From Microbacterium kunmingense (GTDB taxonomy: Bacteria > Actinomycetota > Actinomycetes > Actinomycetales > Microbacteriaceae): 64,000 nt of DNA. Below, piece by piece: positions 63,639 to 64,000 of this stretch. The notes below the pieces were generated by a model that did not search any database, was not told where the DNA came from, and worked only from the letters and a program-made list of their open reading frames with translations. The position numbers and the translations under genes are program-made. How positions within the stretch are numbered: position 1 is the first letter of the stretch; each line of letters starts with the position of its first letter. The stretch is from assembly GCF_023155745.1 (NCBI RefSeq), contig NZ_JAKNUS010000002.1:1-64000 (forward strand), read 5' to 3'.

Positions 63639-64000
63639 TCACATCTCCCGCTCGAAGGCCGGCGAGTGGTCGCGGGCGTACTGGATGTAGCTGTTGCTGA
63701 CGCCCTGCGGAACCATGGGCCACACCATGGCGTCGGCGCTCACGACGAAGTCGATGACGACGGGACGGTCGTTGGTCTCCAGCGCCGTCTGGATCGCCGC
63801 GTCCACATCCTCCGCCCGCTCCACGCGGATCGCGAGGCACCCGTAGGCCTCGGCGAGCTTGACGAAATCGGGGATGCGGATGGTGTCGTGCCCGGTGTTC
63901 AGGTCGGTGTGCGAGTAGCGGCCGTCGTAGAACAGGGTCTGCCACTGACGGACCATGCCGAGCGAGGAGTTGTTGATGATCGCGACCTTGATCGGGATGT
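63639..64000 (-). CDS. ilvB: acetolactate synthase large subunit, C-terminal part
   Basis: About 120 C-terminal residues; the gene continues past the right edge. Visible is the thiamine diphosphate-site ending ([20 protein letters not shown]), [26 protein letters not shown] and the family C-terminus with [17 protein letters not shown]. It makes acetolactate or acetohydroxybutyrate from pyruvate (plus 2-ketobutyrate). First gene of ilvBNC. Confidence 0.95.
   Translation of the reverse strand, partial: IPIKVAIINNSSLGMVRQWQTLFYDGRYSHTDLNTGHDTIRIPDFVKLAEAYGCLAIRVERAEDVDAAIQTALETNDRPVVIDFVVSADAMVWPMVPQGVSNSYIQYARDHSPAFEREM

Overview
The window is a high-GC actinobacterial chromosome segment. Gene order (recG-coaD-DUF177-rpmF-rnc-mutM-...-smc-ftsY, murA beside leuCD, ilvBNC-serA-leuB-ilvE), frequent GTG starts, short gaps and start/stop overlaps, and DUF3515 and DUF4349 proteins all fit Microbacteriaceae, probably a Microbacterium-like organism. 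The genus is an inference from gene content; no rRNA is present to test it.

Region 1 (1-24.2 kb) is core chromosome. On the minus strand lie ftsY, smc, mutM, rnc, rpmF, DUF177, coaD and recG (protein targeting, chromosome organisation, DNA repair, RNA processing, CoA synthesis). A plus-strand locus sits inside this cluster: a strong promoter, a 33-codon upstream peptide, a hairpin, a 91-residue protein and a tandem-GNAT acetyltransferase. It looks like an attenuated, inducible gene. Next come rsmD, thiL, two small lipoproteins, and ddl-gpsA-plsC-murA (cell wall and phospholipid precursors). leuD-leuC follow, preceded by a probable leucine leader peptide, then a TerC-family protein and an ECF sigma factor overlapping a DUF4349 membrane protein.

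Region 2 (24.2-29.5 kb) holds a fructose PTS operon (DeoR regulator, 1-phosphofructokinase, EIIABC) with a four-fold 10-bp-periodic operator, and a membrane Ser/Thr kinase.

Region 3 (29,579-49,349) is an integrated mobile island. It is bounded by a 50-bp direct repeat formed by the 3' end of tRNA-Glu(CTC). Beside the intact tRNA are a tyrosine integrase with two compensating frameshifts, an excisionase-like protein, an HTH protein and a MobF relaxase-helicase. No type IV secretion genes were seen. The cargo is two divergent operons. The leftward one encodes a DUF6153-like protein, a second Lgt, a small membrane protein and a ferric-reductase-like haem protein. The rightward one encodes a heavy-metal P1B ATPase with a CPD motif, phosphoketolase, an inactive-HAD/GH65 phosphorylase fusion, an archaeal-type (type II) GAPDH and a small membrane protein. 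This resembles a metal-stress island that carries its own version of central carbon metabolism. The relaxase start region (RBS, ATG and 19 codons, including the residue in the place of the primary nicking tyrosine) lies inverted just upstream of the relaxase body, so the gene is switched off or broken in this copy.

Region 4 (49.3-64 kb) is core chromosome again: tRNA-Glu, an MBL-fold hydrolase, an APH-family kinase, tRNA-Gln(CTG), gltX, an MFS transporter, an FAH-family enzyme, ilvE, leuB, a DHA2-type MFS pump with a divergent TetR regulator and a clear operator, serA, two membrane proteins, ilvC, ilvN and the 3' part of ilvB. The branched-chain amino acid genes are spread over leuCD, leuB-ilvE and ilvBNC.
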